NCBI RefSeq assembly: GCF_024707485.1
Contig: NZ_CP102602.1
Span: 1,612,001-1,676,000 of the forward strand
Direction: 5' to 3'
DNA length: 64,000 bases
Origin: Thermococcus thermotolerans
Lineage (GTDB): Archaea; Methanobacteriota_B; Thermococci; Thermococcales; Thermococcaceae
Under the pieces are notes generated by a model. That model made no database searches, had not been told where the DNA came from, and saw only the letters and a list, made by a program, of their open reading frames with translations. How positions within the stretch are numbered: the stretch's first letter is position 1; each line of letters starts with the position of its first letter. Shown one piece after another: positions 1 to 8,330 of this stretch. The translations under genes were made by a program, and so were the position numbers.

Positions 1-291
1 GAACATCATCATTTCCTTGGAGACCCCATAGACGCTCTCTTCAAGGAGCAGGTACTCCGCCCTAACGAGAACCACCAAAGCAGTATACAGAAGGACATTC
101 CGTAGTAAAAAGGCCCCCTCCAGTTTTCCGTTCCGGAACTCCCAGGCGCGGGGGAGGAGGGCACCCGCGATCCAGAGAAGTACTAGAACGAGCATCGTCT
201 CAGGAGAAAACCCTCTAACCACGAGGACAGCTACCGCAAGGATAACGGCCGAAACCGAGATAAGCACCCGAACCGCGTTTTCGGAGGCCAT
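1..291 (-). CDS. Membrane protein, partial (C-terminus off the window)
   Basis: This open frame starts with ATG at 289-291 and runs leftward off the window without a stop. The visible 97 residues begin MASENAVRVLISVSAVILAV and contain about three hydrophobic stretches separated by short basic turns, so it is an integral membrane protein. I do not recognise the family. It lies 22 bp after the membrane-protein gene at 313-717, same strand, and looks like the last visible member of a run of three small membrane-protein genes that follow the secreted protein at 1299-2060. A role linked to that secreted protein is inference only. Confidence 0.6.
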   Translation of the reverse strand, partial: MASENAVRVLISVSAVILAVAVLVVRGFSPETMLVLVLLWIAGALLPRAWEFRNGKLEGAFLLRNVLLYTALVVLVRAEYLLLEESVYGVSKEMMMF

Positions 292-312
292 TTTTCATCA
301 CCCGTCGTTTTT

Positions 313-717
313 TTAGTATTTGTGACCTGCCCTATTATTATCCACAAGGCCAAGCGTTTTTTCAGCCCCTCGAGCCAGCCCAACCCTAAAGAGCAGGAGT
401 GTCCAGAGGAGCGAGATTACCGCGGTGGAGTACGGATAAAACCCGAAAACCCACACGAAAACATTAGACGCCGGAACCACCCCGGAGAACACGAACCACA
501 GACTGCTCTCCAGCGAGCAGTACTCCGAATCCCTGTAGGCGGAGCACATGAGCCACATCAGGGCCGGGAAGGCCAACCAGTAAAAACCCGTGACAAGAAG
601 GGCCTCAGGACAAAACCCATCACTTCCAAAGTACCCACCGAGGAGTGCCAGGGCCAGCTTGGCAATCCACCAGCGCAAAAATAAGATGAAAGGAACTTCA
701 GTTCCGTAGAGCCTCAT
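313..717 (-). CDS. Small membrane protein of unknown function (about 134 aa)
   Basis: The protein begins MRLYGTEVPFILFLRWWIAK and has about four hydrophobic segments, with a cysteine-containing extracellular or cytoplasmic loop (MCSAYRDSEYCSLESS) in the middle. I chose ATG at 717 rather than the upstream 735 because a GGTGGT ribosome binding site lies just before it. It sits between two other membrane-protein genes on the same strand with short gaps, so it is probably co-transcribed with them. Size and topology resemble the small membrane proteins at 4369-4806 and 10503-10886, but I cannot show homology. Function unknown. Confidence 0.6.
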   Translation of the reverse strand: MRLYGTEVPFILFLRWWIAKLALALLGGYFGSDGFCPEALLVTGFYWLAFPALMWLMCSAYRDSEYCSLESSLWFVFSGVVPASNVFVWVFGFYPYSTAVISLLWTLLLFRVGLARGAEKTLGLVDNNRAGHKY

Positions 718-737
718 TTTCACCACCTTTAGCACCC

Positions 738-1169
738 TTAGCCAAATTCCATCCTGAATATCCTCTCTTTTTCCTCTTTGCTGAGGGGATAACCGGCATC
801 GGTGAGGAGCTTTGCCGCCAGCAGTGCAAAGAGAACGCCTGCCGGGCCAAGGAGTATCAGGTTTCCATCGAACCAGCTTCCCAGTATTGCGGCGGTTATT
901 GGTATGAACCCTATCATATAGCGCGCCATCAGGAGGTTGTTAGCTATTCTGTCAGCATCTCTTGGAGGATACACCTTTGACAGCGTTTGCCACTCCGCTC
1001 GATACAGGTATAAAATGATTGGGGTCATCGCAAGCAACCACAGGATGCCATACTGCAAACTCTTCTCAGGGATCGCGTACTTTCCAAAGATTACAAATAA
1101 TATCTCTGCCGCAACCAACCGTGTAAGAAAATTATGGATGAACTTTCTGTTGTGAATGTACTCCCTCAT
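738..1169 (-). CDS. Small membrane protein of unknown function (about 143 aa)
   Basis: Four hydrophobic segments are visible in a 143-residue protein starting MREYIHNRKFIHNFLTRLVA; the C-terminal tail is charged (KEEKERIFRMEFG). Three ATG codons are stacked at 1175, 1172 and 1169; the GGGGG ribosome binding site at about 1176-1180 is best spaced for the last. A longer start at 1259 would add another hydrophobic segment and cannot be excluded. It follows the secreted-protein gene 1299-2060 on the same strand, the same order seen at 8.3-9.5, 10.5-11.9 and 46.1-49.3 kb, where a small membrane protein follows a secreted one. An immunity or transport role is inference. Confidence 0.6.
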   Translation of the reverse strand: MREYIHNRKFIHNFLTRLVAAEILFVIFGKYAIPEKSLQYGILWLLAMTPIILYLYRAEWQTLSKVYPPRDADRIANNLLMARYMIGFIPITAAILGSWFDGNLILLGPAGVLFALLAAKLLTDAGYPLSKEEKERIFRMEFG

Positions 1170-1298
1170 CATCATACCCCCAAGTTTAACACAGGAAATT
1201 AAAAGCAAAAGAGCTTTAAGTATCTTCACCACTTCTGAATGCTGTGTGATGTGGGGCATATTCCTCTAAAACACCCAGGATTAGGAGGATCTGTGACC

Positions 1299-2060
1299 TC
1301 AGGATACGCACTGTATGACATTATTTGCCTCTCCCGTGGTAGACTTATCCCAACCTTTGATTCCTGTGACCGATCCTATTAACTCTCCAATGCTCCATGA
1401 AACTATTCCTGATAAAATCTTTACCCCTGTTGTTCCAAATACCCTAACCGCAATCTGTTCTGGGAAAAATAATGAGACTGCGACCCTTCCAACTGCGTTA
1501 AGAGCACTCCCCCAACTGTACGTGTGAATATAGTACATGACTGTTGTCAATTTGAGTCCCTGATACTCAGGTTTAGGTCTGACACCGATGTATATATACC
1601 CGCTCGAAACGTCATCATCAACTGGGATTTTTATCCTTAAGAACTTGAATTCGTGTCCACCAATTATCTTGGACTTAATATCAACTCCAAGAATAACCGG
1701 CCGACCCACTGAACCATCAGATGGGTAAGTTATAACATCTGGAGTTTCATTCTCATAAAATATGTCATCCCAATGGCCGTCTTTGAGACGGATTTGCCAA
1801 GGTATTGTTATCGTTATGTAATCAGAGGACCCATCCAATAGTTTCTCAGTATGGTCCCATTCCCAGTGATACGCTAGGTATATCCTACCCTTGTATACAT
1901 AAAAGAGATACGGTTCAACACTAAGATGAAGCTCACTCTTGTCTCCGAATATCGTAGGCTGTATTGGCGTTTCTGCTAATGGTGCAGCCATCGCACTTCC
2001 AGTCGTCACTCCAAGCAGGAGCAGTCCGAGGAGGACTGCCATCAACGGACGCCACTTCAA
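1299..2060 (-). CDS. Secreted protein with hydrophobic C-terminal region, unknown function
   Basis: About 253 residues. A clear signal peptide (MKWRPLMAVLLGLLLLGVTT then GSAMA, cleavage after the alanines) precedes a hydrophilic beta-rich region of about 130 residues, then an amphipathic/hydrophobic region from about residue 165 containing FFPEQIAVRVFG and SWSIGELIGSVTG, ending in a short tail with one Cys. TTG at 2060 is preferred because GGAGGTT lies 6-7 nt upstream; the longer TTG frame from 2075 would put the ribosome binding site inside the gene. The signal peptide resembles those at 8712-9470, 46098-48992 and 56114-57094 (LG-x-T-x-S-x-A pattern). A bacteriocin-like precursor is possible; no family recognised. 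Confidence 0.6.
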   Translation of the reverse strand: MKWRPLMAVLLGLLLLGVTTGSAMAAPLAETPIQPTIFGDKSELHLSVEPYLFYVYKGRIYLAYHWEWDHTEKLLDGSSDYITITIPWQIRLKDGHWDDIFYENETPDVITYPSDGSVGRPVILGVDIKSKIIGGHEFKFLRIKIPVDDDVSSGYIYIGVRPKPEYQGLKLTTVMYYIHTYSWGSALNAVGRVAVSLFFPEQIAVRVFGTTGVKILSGIVSWSIGELIGSVTGIKGWDKSTTGEANNVIQCVS

Positions 2061-2230
2061 GGGGCTAACCTCCAAGAGTTTTCAATGGACATAAAATCCA
2101 AGTCCTTAAAAGTTTTTCTCTTCAATAGTAATTTATAACAAACATGAAAAAAAGACTTCAACCATCGCAAAATGACTCCAATTGACGAAATAAGTTGAGT
2201 AAAAAAGATCTCCAAAACTTCAAACTCACA

Positions 2231-2884
2231 TCATCCCCCAGAACTTTCGGGCTCACACCACCCTTCCTTTATCCTCACAACCTCGTCGGTGAGATACGTC
2301 CCGTTAATTACCTCCGCCGGGCAAAGGAGAGTCCCGTTCGTCCCGGTTATCTCCGCGAAAACCCCCCACGTTCTTCCAAGGACTTCAACGCTCTCGTTCA
2401 CGCAGGTCGTCTCGTTTGAAGCCTGGAAGAGAAAGTAAACGATGGAGTTCCTTTCAATTTTGTAGCCGAGGTAAGTGCCGTTGATGCAGGAATTCAGGGT
2501 TATCCTCCGCCGCAGGGCGTCTTCAAGGGTTGGGAAGCAGTGCCCGTCGTCGAGGACGAAGCGTCCGTCCTCAAAGACCGCCCTGCAGTAGAGCAGGTCT
2601 CCGTCGCGTATCTCCGCCACCACATAATCGACGGGAAGTTCAAAGGTCTTCACGAACCGAAAGTCCCTTCTACCATTGCTGGAGCGCCTGAACTTGAAGA
2701 GAGCCACGTGGGTAACCTCGTTGGGATAGCCGGCCATAAGCTCCGCATCCTCAAACTCAAGGGGAGAGTTGAAGTGAGTCTCGACCTCCAGCTGGTACTT
2801 CTCCCCTGAAAAGAGGATAAGAAGGGAAACCAGAACCAGAGAGACAACGGCAAGAAAAAGGAAGGCCTTCAAAAAACGCCGCAT
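2231..2884 (-). CDS. Membrane-anchored extracytoplasmic protein, unknown function
   Basis: About 217 residues: one N-terminal hydrophobic helix (FLKAFLFLAVVSLVLVSLLI) followed by a soluble, beta-rich domain with several cysteines (YCRAVF, GHCFPT, NSCINGT, TTCVNES, TLLCPAE, EGWCEPE), suggesting disulfides outside the cell. Two adjacent ATGs at 2887 and 2884 follow a GGTGGT site; the second has the better spacing. It ends in a short Glu/Ser/Gly tail. It lies 10 bp downstream of the nnr stop on the same strand and may be read with it. Family not recognised. Confidence 0.55.
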   Translation of the reverse strand: MRRFLKAFLFLAVVSLVLVSLLILFSGEKYQLEVETHFNSPLEFEDAELMAGYPNEVTHVALFKFRRSSNGRRDFRFVKTFELPVDYVVAEIRDGDLLYCRAVFEDGRFVLDDGHCFPTLEDALRRRITLNSCINGTYLGYKIERNSIVYFLFQASNETTCVNESVEVLGRTWGVFAEITGTNGTLLCPAEVINGTYLTDEVVRIKEGWCEPESSGG

Positions 2885-2893
2885 CATACCACC

Positions 2894-4336
2894 TCAGAAC
2901 TCCATCACCCACTTCACGGCATACGGAACCGTTTTGGCAACCTCCAAGGCCGTGAAGTTCTCGCCGAGCTCCTCCTTCACCATATCCCCCGCGAGGCCGT
3001 TGAGGAAGGCACCAACGGAAGCGGCCCTCAGCGGTTCGTTGCCGAGCGCGAGGAGTGCACCAACGAGGCCCGCCAAAACGTCCCCGGTTCCACCGGTGGT
3101 CATGCCCCTGTTCCCGGTCCGGTTATACTTCCAGGTCTTCCCGTCGCTGATGATGTCGTAGGGACCTTTGAGAAGGATAACACCGTCGAGCTCGCCGGCC
3201 TTCTCCTTCACCACTTTGGCCTTCTCTATGAGTGAACCCTCGGGCTTGACGCCAAAGAGAACCGCAAACTCACCCGCGTGGGGAGTTAAGACAAAGGTCT
3301 TTCCATTGAGAACGCTCAAATCCTCGGCTACAGCCTTAATACCGTCCGCATCAATCACCATCGGCTTCTCACAGCGCCTAACGAACCCCCTCACGAACTC
3401 CTTCGTCTCCTCGGCGAGACCGATTCCCGGGCCGATGACGACGGCGTCAGCCTTTTCTGCCAGTGCCAAGACTCCCTCAAGATGCTTCTTTGTGAAGTTC
3501 TTCCCTTCGACTGGCCTGAGGATCAGGTCGGGGTCGCTTATCCGTTTCGCCGGTTCGGAGGGCATCGCTAAGTAAACCAAATCGACGAGGTAGCTAGCCC
3601 CCTTGGAAGCTAGGTAGGGCGCGCCGTAGTAGTCCCCGCTCCCACCGATGATGAGCAGTTTACCGTTCTGTCCCTTGTGCTCACCCCTCTTCCTTAGCGC
3701 GAACTTCGCATCGCCCGGCCCGACGAGGTGGTAGAGTTCCTTGGGATAGCCTATCTTAACCACAACGCGCTCGAAGCCCTCGTATTCCTCCTTGTCCCAC
3801 TGGAATGTGACGGCGAAGTCGGCCTTAACGCGAATCTGGGAGGGATAGCCGCTCGGCAGGTCGACGCTGACTATCTTGGTCTTTCCGGCGTATTCGTTTA
3901 TCTTCTCGATGGCCGAGCGTATCGGCTCCCTCGGCTCGCCCCTCGTGCCGGCCCCGAGCAGGGCATCGACGATAACGTCGTAAGCGCTTAAATCCAGGGA
4001 TTTTACATAGGCAGAGTCCTTCAGGACTTTAATTTTCACAAAATCGAGCCTTTTGAGTATCTCCCAGTTGTGTCTTGCCTCCTCACTCCTTATCCTGGCC
4101 TCGTCTCCAACGAGGAAGAGCGTGACATCGTTCTCAAAGCTGAGGTGTCTGGCCGCGACGAAGCCATCGCCGCCGTTGTTTCCGGTGCCTGAGAAGACGG
4201 CCACCGTAAGGCCCTTCCCGAACTTCTCCTCAATCGTCCTGGCAACGCCCGCTCCAGCGTTCTCCATGAGCTGGTAAGGCGTAATCCCAAGCCACCTAGC
4301 GTTGATGTCCCAGATATAAACGTCCTCGATGCGCAT
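2894..4336 (-). CDS. nnr: Bifunctional NAD(P)H-hydrate epimerase / ADP-dependent NAD(P)H-hydrate dehydratase
   Basis: Repairs NAD(P)H damaged by hydration: the N-terminal epimerase (NnrE, YjeF_N; about residues 1-210) interconverts the R and S forms, and the C-terminal ribokinase-like dehydratase (NnrD, YjeF_C; about 220-480) restores NAD(P)H using ADP. Visible motifs: GNNGGDG at 52-58 in the epimerase, GGSGDYYGAP near 231-240, TPHAGE at 351-356, and the nucleotide/catalytic loop GGTGD at 415-419. The 480-residue length fits the fused archaeal and bacterial family. ATG at 4336 is preferred (MRIEDVYIWD) with GGTGAT upstream; the longer frame to 4438 would overlap the next gene. Confident assignment. 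Confidence 0.93.
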   Translation of the reverse strand: MRIEDVYIWDINARWLGITPYQLMENAGAGVARTIEEKFGKGLTVAVFSGTGNNGGDGFVAARHLSFENDVTLFLVGDEARIRSEEARHNWEILKRLDFVKIKVLKDSAYVKSLDLSAYDVIVDALLGAGTRGEPREPIRSAIEKINEYAGKTKIVSVDLPSGYPSQIRVKADFAVTFQWDKEEYEGFERVVVKIGYPKELYHLVGPGDAKFALRKRGEHKGQNGKLLIIGGSGDYYGAPYLASKGASYLVDLVYLAMPSEPAKRISDPDLILRPVEGKNFTKKHLEGVLALAEKADAVVIGPGIGLAEETKEFVRGFVRRCEKPMVIDADGIKAVAEDLSVLNGKTFVLTPHAGEFAVLFGVKPEGSLIEKAKVVKEKAGELDGVILLKGPYDIISDGKTWKYNRTGNRGMTTGGTGDVLAGLVGALLALGNEPLRAASVGAFLNGLAGDMVKEELGENFTALEVAKTVPYAVKWVMEF

Positions 4337-4368
4337 GAGTATCACCGGAGAAATTTCGGGTTCAAAGG

Positions 4369-4806
4369 TTAAGGGGTTTTCCATGAGCGATACGAGGTCA
4401 GGACGAGAAGCAGGCCGAGAGGAGCCGTGATGTACCACATCAGGACAAATATGAGAATCCCACTTATCCCACTCTTAATCGCCGCGTAGGAGGACTCAAT
4501 GACGACGGCGGGGAACTCAAAGACGACGGCTATGATGAAATACGCCAGAAGTAACCTGACGGGAAACTTCCCCCTCCGGAGAACCACCATGAGGTAAACC
4601 TCAGCGATGCCCATGATGAGCGGGTAACCCAAGGCAACGAATCTGGGGAGATGCAGCAAGAGGGGCACGTTGTAGAAAAGCACCATGCCGAGAACCGAAT
4701 CGAGGAGCGTGACGAAGCGAAAACCGAATCGGAACAGTATAAGGAAGGGTAGCCAAGGGGAGAGGGAAGGATTGTTCCTTCCAGTCCTACTATTCTCACG
4801 TTCCAT
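4369..4806 (-). CDS. Small four-helix membrane protein, paralogue of 10503-10886
   Basis: 145 residues with about four hydrophobic helices after a polar N-terminus (MERENSRTGRNN). It aligns by eye with the 127-residue protein at 10503-10886: FLILFRFGFRFV versus FLISLRLFLRVF, then LLLAYFIIAVVFEFPAV versus LLTTYVAIALPLEFPSV, so both belong to one family. The 10.5-kb copy directly follows a secreted-protein gene; this copy instead follows the small two-helix protein at 4821-5087 with a 14-bp gap. Function unknown. A link to secreted peptides, for example immunity or export, is only suggested by the paralogue's context. Confidence 0.6.
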   Translation of the reverse strand: MERENSRTGRNNPSLSPWLPFLILFRFGFRFVTLLDSVLGMVLFYNVPLLLHLPRFVALGYPLIMGIAEVYLMVVLRRGKFPVRLLLAYFIIAVVFEFPAVVIESSYAAIKSGISGILIFVLMWYITAPLGLLLVLTSYRSWKTP

Positions 4807-4820
4807 AGACGATACACCCG

Positions 4821-5087
4821 CTATTTCCTGTCAGATTTTTCCGTTCCGCTGGACGAGAAATACCAGAGGACGGAAAAGAAAACAACGGAAACGACGAAAA
4901 TCATAACGAACATGTCAATACTGCTTATGTCCGATGTTCTTGGCCAAGGACCCGGGGAACATAGATCGGTTGACGCGCAGATCAGTTTTCTGATGGAATA
5001 GTACAGAACCAAAAAGCCCGACAGGAAGAGCGTGACAAATCCAAGAGCGAGCCTCTTGATGAGTTCCTCAACCCTTTCGCATGACAT
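4821..5087 (-). CDS. Small two-helix membrane protein (about 88 aa), unknown
   Basis: Starts MSCERVEELIKRLALGFVTL and contains two hydrophobic segments joined by a loop carrying two cysteines (ICASTDLCSPGPW). The frame is open back to 5258 but that extension would lie inside the macro-domain gene; ATG at 5087, just downstream of an AT-rich promoter-like sequence (about 5110-5130), is more likely. It precedes 4369-4806 with a 14-bp gap and is probably co-transcribed with it. No family recognised. Confidence 0.5.
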   Translation of the reverse strand: MSCERVEELIKRLALGFVTLFLSGFLVLYYSIRKLICASTDLCSPGPWPRTSDISSIDMFVMIFVVSVVFFSVLWYFSSSGTEKSDRK

Positions 5088-5154
5088 CGCGCGCCCCAGT
5101 GAATTTTTAACTTGACGAGTTATATATTTTTCCACAGTATAACGTTTAAAGTGC

Positions 5155-5715
5155 TCAGTGCAAACCGAGGGTTTCAACTGCGGTTCTGTAATCCCTCCCC
5201 GAGTACAGCACGAGATAGACTTTCTCCACGCTCTTCGCTTCCTTCGAGAATTCCTCAACGACCCCCTTAAACGTCCTCACAACCTCCTCAAGCGGACAGC
5301 CGTAGATGCCGGCGCTTATGGCAGGGAAGGCTATGGTTTTGACACCGAGCTCGTCGGCCTTCCTCAGCGCTCCCATAATTGCTTTTCGGAGCCTCTCCTT
5401 CCTGTCCTCATCCCAGACGCCGCCGCAGTATGGCCCGACCGTGTGAATGACGTACTTGATTCCGTATTTTTCAAGCCTCATCGCCGGCGTTACAACGACC
5501 TCGCCGTGCTCGATGGAGTTCTTTCCGAGCTGCTCCCTCATGGCTCCCTTGCTTATCCTGATATACTCGCGGGCGTCTCCAGCGGCGGCCTTTGCTATCG
5601 CGTAGGCGACGCCACCTCCGTGTTCCAGATAGCGGTTCGCGGCGTTGACTATGGCCTCGGCCGGAAAGCGGGTTATGTCCCCACGGACAATCTCGAAGGA
5701 GACCACCGAACTCAC
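5155..5715 (-). CDS. Macro-domain protein (ADP-ribose binding / deacetylase type)
   Basis: 186 residues forming a single macro domain. Diagnostic motifs: EIVRGDITRFPAEAIVNAAN at the N-terminus (the Asp and Asn pair contacts ADP-ribose), GGGVAYAIAKAAG-type loop, VIHTVGPYCGG, and the phosphate loop FPAISAGIYGCP. Family members bind ADP-ribose and many hydrolyse O-acetyl-ADP-ribose or remove mono-ADP-ribose from proteins or nucleic acids. Full-length and intact. It follows the amidohydrolase gene at 5752-7026 on the same strand with a 36-bp gap. The substrate in this organism cannot be told from sequence. Confidence 0.9.
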   Translation of the reverse strand: MSSVVSFEIVRGDITRFPAEAIVNAANRYLEHGGGVAYAIAKAAAGDAREYIRISKGAMREQLGKNSIEHGEVVVTPAMRLEKYGIKYVIHTVGPYCGGVWDEDRKERLRKAIMGALRKADELGVKTIAFPAISAGIYGCPLEEVVRTFKGVVEEFSKEAKSVEKVYLVLYSGRDYRTAVETLGLH

Positions 5716-5751
5716 CAGGCAAATTTATGAAAGAGAAAATTTAACCCTAAC

Positions 5752-7026
5752 TCAGGCCAGCTTCTCTATCGTTTTTTCGGCATCTTCAATTATCTTCTCC
5801 TCGTCGAGCGTGAGGACCTCACGGTCGAGCATGAGGATTTTTCCGTCGACTATCGTAGTCTCAACGTCGTTTCCACTGGCCGAATAAACCAAGTGGCTTA
5901 TCACGTTGTTTATTGGCCTCAAGTGGGGCCGGTTGAAGTCAATGATTGCTATATCCGCCAGGTAGCCCTCCTTTATGACCCCGGCGTTGAGGCGCAAAGC
6001 CCTGGCCCCATTGAGGGTCGCCATCCTGAAGACCGTCTTAGCATCGGCAACCGTTGGATCGAGGTTGTGCACCTTGTGGAGGAGAGCGACCAGCTTCATC
6101 TCGTCGAGCATGTCGAGGTTGTTATTGCTGGCGGCGCCGTCGGTCCCAAGACCGACATTTACACCCGCGTTCAGGAGCCTCTGAAGGGGCATCACGCCGC
6201 TCGCGAGCTTCATGTTGCTCGCCGGATTATGGGCGACGGTGACACCGTGCCTCGCGAGTATCTGGATGTCCCTGCTGTCAAGCCAGACGCCGTGGGCGAT
6301 TATAACGTCGCTCCCAAAGAAGCCGATTTCATCGAGCAAAACCACGGGGCTCTTGCCATAGCGCTCGCTTATCTGGCCTATCTCGGCCATCGTCTCGCTC
6401 ACGTGGATGGTGATGAGCTTGCCGTGCTCGTTCGCGAGCCTCCTTACCTCCTTGAGGAGGGCTATGGAGCAGGTGTACGGTGCGTGCGGCCCGAAGACAA
6501 AGTGAACCCTGTCGGAGCCGAGCTTCTCGATAAACTCCATCACCCGGAGGGCCTCTTTGATCTCCTTCTCGGTTTTCTCGGGGTCGCCGAGGTCTATCAT
6601 GCCGTAGCTGAGGTACCCACGCAGGCCGGCTTCCTCCACAACCTCGGCAACGGCGTCCATGAAGAAGTACATGTCGAGAAACGTGCCGGTCCCGCTCTTT
6701 ATCATCTCCAGCGCACCTAGGTATGCCCCAACCTTGGTGTACTCCCTCGTAAGCTTTGCTTCCCTCGGCCATATGTGGTTCTGCAACCAGTCCATCAGCG
6801 GAAGGTCGTCAGCCAGGCCACGGAAGAGACCCATTGGTGAGTGGGTGTGGAGGTTTACGAAGGCCGGAGAGACAACGCGCCCCTTGGCGTCTATGACCGT
6901 GTCAGCGGGCTCTGTGATGTTTTTGGCCACCTTAACGATTCGATTTCCCTCAATGAGAACGTCACCCTCAACGACCTCAAAGCCCTCGCCGTAGATAACG
7001 CGGCCGTTTTTGATGAGAATGCTCAT
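5752..7026 (-). CDS. mtaD: 5-methylthioadenosine / S-adenosylhomocysteine deaminase (amidohydrolase)
   Basis: 424-residue amidohydrolase of the cytosine/adenosine deaminase group. It shows the metal-binding HTH motif (NLHTHSPMGLFRGLADDLPL), the FGPHAPYTC segment, IHVSET with a metal His, AHGVWLD, and the late Asp motif in GLGTDGAASNNNLDM. These are typical of MtaD, which deaminates MTA, SAH and related adenosines to inosine derivatives. ATG at 7026 (MSILIKNG) follows a GGTGGT site. A purine nucleoside phosphorylase of the MTA type lies about 2.6 kb away (9639-10412), so this window carries two steps of MTA salvage. Substrate preference is inferred. Confidence 0.88.
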   Translation of the reverse strand: MSILIKNGRVIYGEGFEVVEGDVLIEGNRIVKVAKNITEPADTVIDAKGRVVSPAFVNLHTHSPMGLFRGLADDLPLMDWLQNHIWPREAKLTREYTKVGAYLGALEMIKSGTGTFLDMYFFMDAVAEVVEEAGLRGYLSYGMIDLGDPEKTEKEIKEALRVMEFIEKLGSDRVHFVFGPHAPYTCSIALLKEVRRLANEHGKLITIHVSETMAEIGQISERYGKSPVVLLDEIGFFGSDVIIAHGVWLDSRDIQILARHGVTVAHNPASNMKLASGVMPLQRLLNAGVNVGLGTDGAASNNNLDMLDEMKLVALLHKVHNLDPTVADAKTVFRMATLNGARALRLNAGVIKEGYLADIAIIDFNRPHLRPINNVISHLVYSASGNDVETTIVDGKILMLDREVLTLDEEKIIEDAEKTIEKLA

Positions 7027-7098
7027 GACCACCACCCCTGTTTTAAAGGGGTGTGTTTCCGGTGGAAGTTAAAAAGGTGTCGGAGAAGAGAAAAGCCC

Positions 7099-7560
7099 TC
7101 AAATGGGAACCCAGAGGCTCCAGGAGTAGGGGTTGAACTCGTTGTAGTGGTCCCAGATGCTCGCGTAGCCGCTCTCAACGAGCCACTCATTAACGTTCAG
7201 GGCGTAGCCGTAGTACCAGAAGGGAAGGTAGAGCACGGCAACGACCCTGCCGTAGCGGTCGGTTTCGTAGACGTCATCGACGTCGAGGTAGACGTAGCGG
7301 CCGTATGTATCGAGGAGCCACTCCAAAGCGGCCTTCGATTCCTTGCCTTCATCGGTGTATATCTCGGGCGCGTTTATGTCGGCGAAGCGGATCTTGAAGG
7401 TTTCTCCAGCTTTGTAACCGTAGTAGGAGTGAAACCACACGGTGTCGCCATCAACCACCTTTGTGACGTAGCCGTAGGCCTGGAACTCGTAGGTGCTGGC
7501 AAAACTTAGTGCTGAAACCACTAAGAGCACTATTGTTATTAAAAGTACTCTCCTACCCAT
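7099..7560 (-). CDS. Secreted staphylococcal-type (SNase-like) thermonuclease
   Basis: 153 residues with a signal peptide (MGRRVLLITIVLLVVSALSF) followed by one SNase domain. Key residues of the family are present: Asp37 and Asp39 in VVDGDTV, Arg58 in KIRFADINAPE, Glu74 in GKESK and Arg105 in DRYGR, so it should be a Ca2+-dependent nuclease cutting DNA and RNA outside the cell or at the surface. The tail is rich in Tyr and Trp (FWYYGYALNVNEWLVESGYA), as usual for this domain. Single gene with a GGTGACC site upstream of its ATG. Role may be nucleic-acid scavenging or competition with other cells. Confidence 0.88.
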   Translation of the reverse strand: MGRRVLLITIVLLVVSALSFASTYEFQAYGYVTKVVDGDTVWFHSYYGYKAGETFKIRFADINAPEIYTDEGKESKAALEWLLDTYGRYVYLDVDDVYETDRYGRVVAVLYLPFWYYGYALNVNEWLVESGYASIWDHYNEFNPYSWSLWVPI

Positions 7561-7721
7561 TAAAGGTCACCACAGACCATTAAAAAACCAGTATAAATCT
7601 TTACTCCCCAACTTTTCAGGAAACATAGAAAGATATCTCAGTAAGAGTCCAAACGCTCTTCACCAGAAACAAACACAGTTTCATAAAAGAGAAAAGGGCA
7701 TGGTCCAAAAATAAACGTACG

Positions 7722-8231
7722 CTATTTTGTCACCTCAATCGTCTTGTACTCCACCACAATCGCCAGTCCGGCTTGTTTTATTGTGATTCTCTCCGGCAGT
7801 TTTCCGTTGAGTTCAACCTCGTAGGTTGGCATTCCTTCAGTCTTTGGTTTGAGAAGCAAGATGTCTCCCTCCCACGTGACGTTGAAGGACTCAAGGTTGG
7901 TGAGTATTGAAGCGAAGGGATCGAGGGCGTTAATGTCTTCCATGGTGGCGTTAAGGACAAACGTTCCGTTGGCGGTTATAATCTTCTGGATTCCGTTTTC
8001 TATGACGATTTTTTGAACCAAGGAACCGTTTATGTAATCCTTTCTAGTGATTTTGTCGGGCTTTGTAAAGGAAACATGACTCTCAAACGTCTGATTGCCG
8101 ATTTTTATTGTTTCGTGGGCCGTAAAGGAGGTGATGGAAGACCAGTAAGAGATCACATCTTCCTCCGAATATGTATGGAAAATACCTCCCAAAGCCAAGA
8201 CTGTCAATAATATCAGTACCCACCACTTCAT
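7722..8231 (-). CDS. Secreted LolA-like lipid-binding-fold protein, putative
   Basis: 169 residues; N-terminal hydrophobic signal (MKWWVLILLTVLALGGIFHT) without a lipobox Cys, then a beta-rich domain with repeated IKIGNQTFES, TRKDYINGSLVQKIVIENG and YEVELNGKLPERITIK strands. The pattern of an antiparallel sheet with a GxLPERIxI segment resembles LolA/DUF4292-type outer-membrane-lipoprotein-sorting folds that archaea use in secreted proteins. A similar architecture occurs in the lipoprotein at 50716-51579. It lies about 100 bp downstream of the membrane protein 8331-8702 on the same strand and could be the third gene of the halocin-like locus. Function unknown. Confidence 0.55.
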   Translation of the reverse strand: MKWWVLILLTVLALGGIFHTYSEEDVISYWSSITSFTAHETIKIGNQTFESHVSFTKPDKITRKDYINGSLVQKIVIENGIQKIITANGTFVLNATMEDINALDPFASILTNLESFNVTWEGDILLLKPKTEGMPTYEVELNGKLPERITIKQAGLAIVVEYKTIEVTK

Positions 8232-8330
8232 TTTCCTACCCCCTGATTAATCTACGAATATGCTTCTCAGTTGATGACACCTATACACAACACTTATTCT
8301 ACACTACTAAAGTTATTCAACATGCACTCA

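Noticed and set aside
5874-5888. GTTTCCACTGGCC in mtaD as another origin box
   Set aside because: Only the left arm matches; not counted.
5893-6720. Long plus-strand frame opposite mtaD
   Set aside because: Shadow of the strong minus-strand gene, caused by GC-rich third positions.
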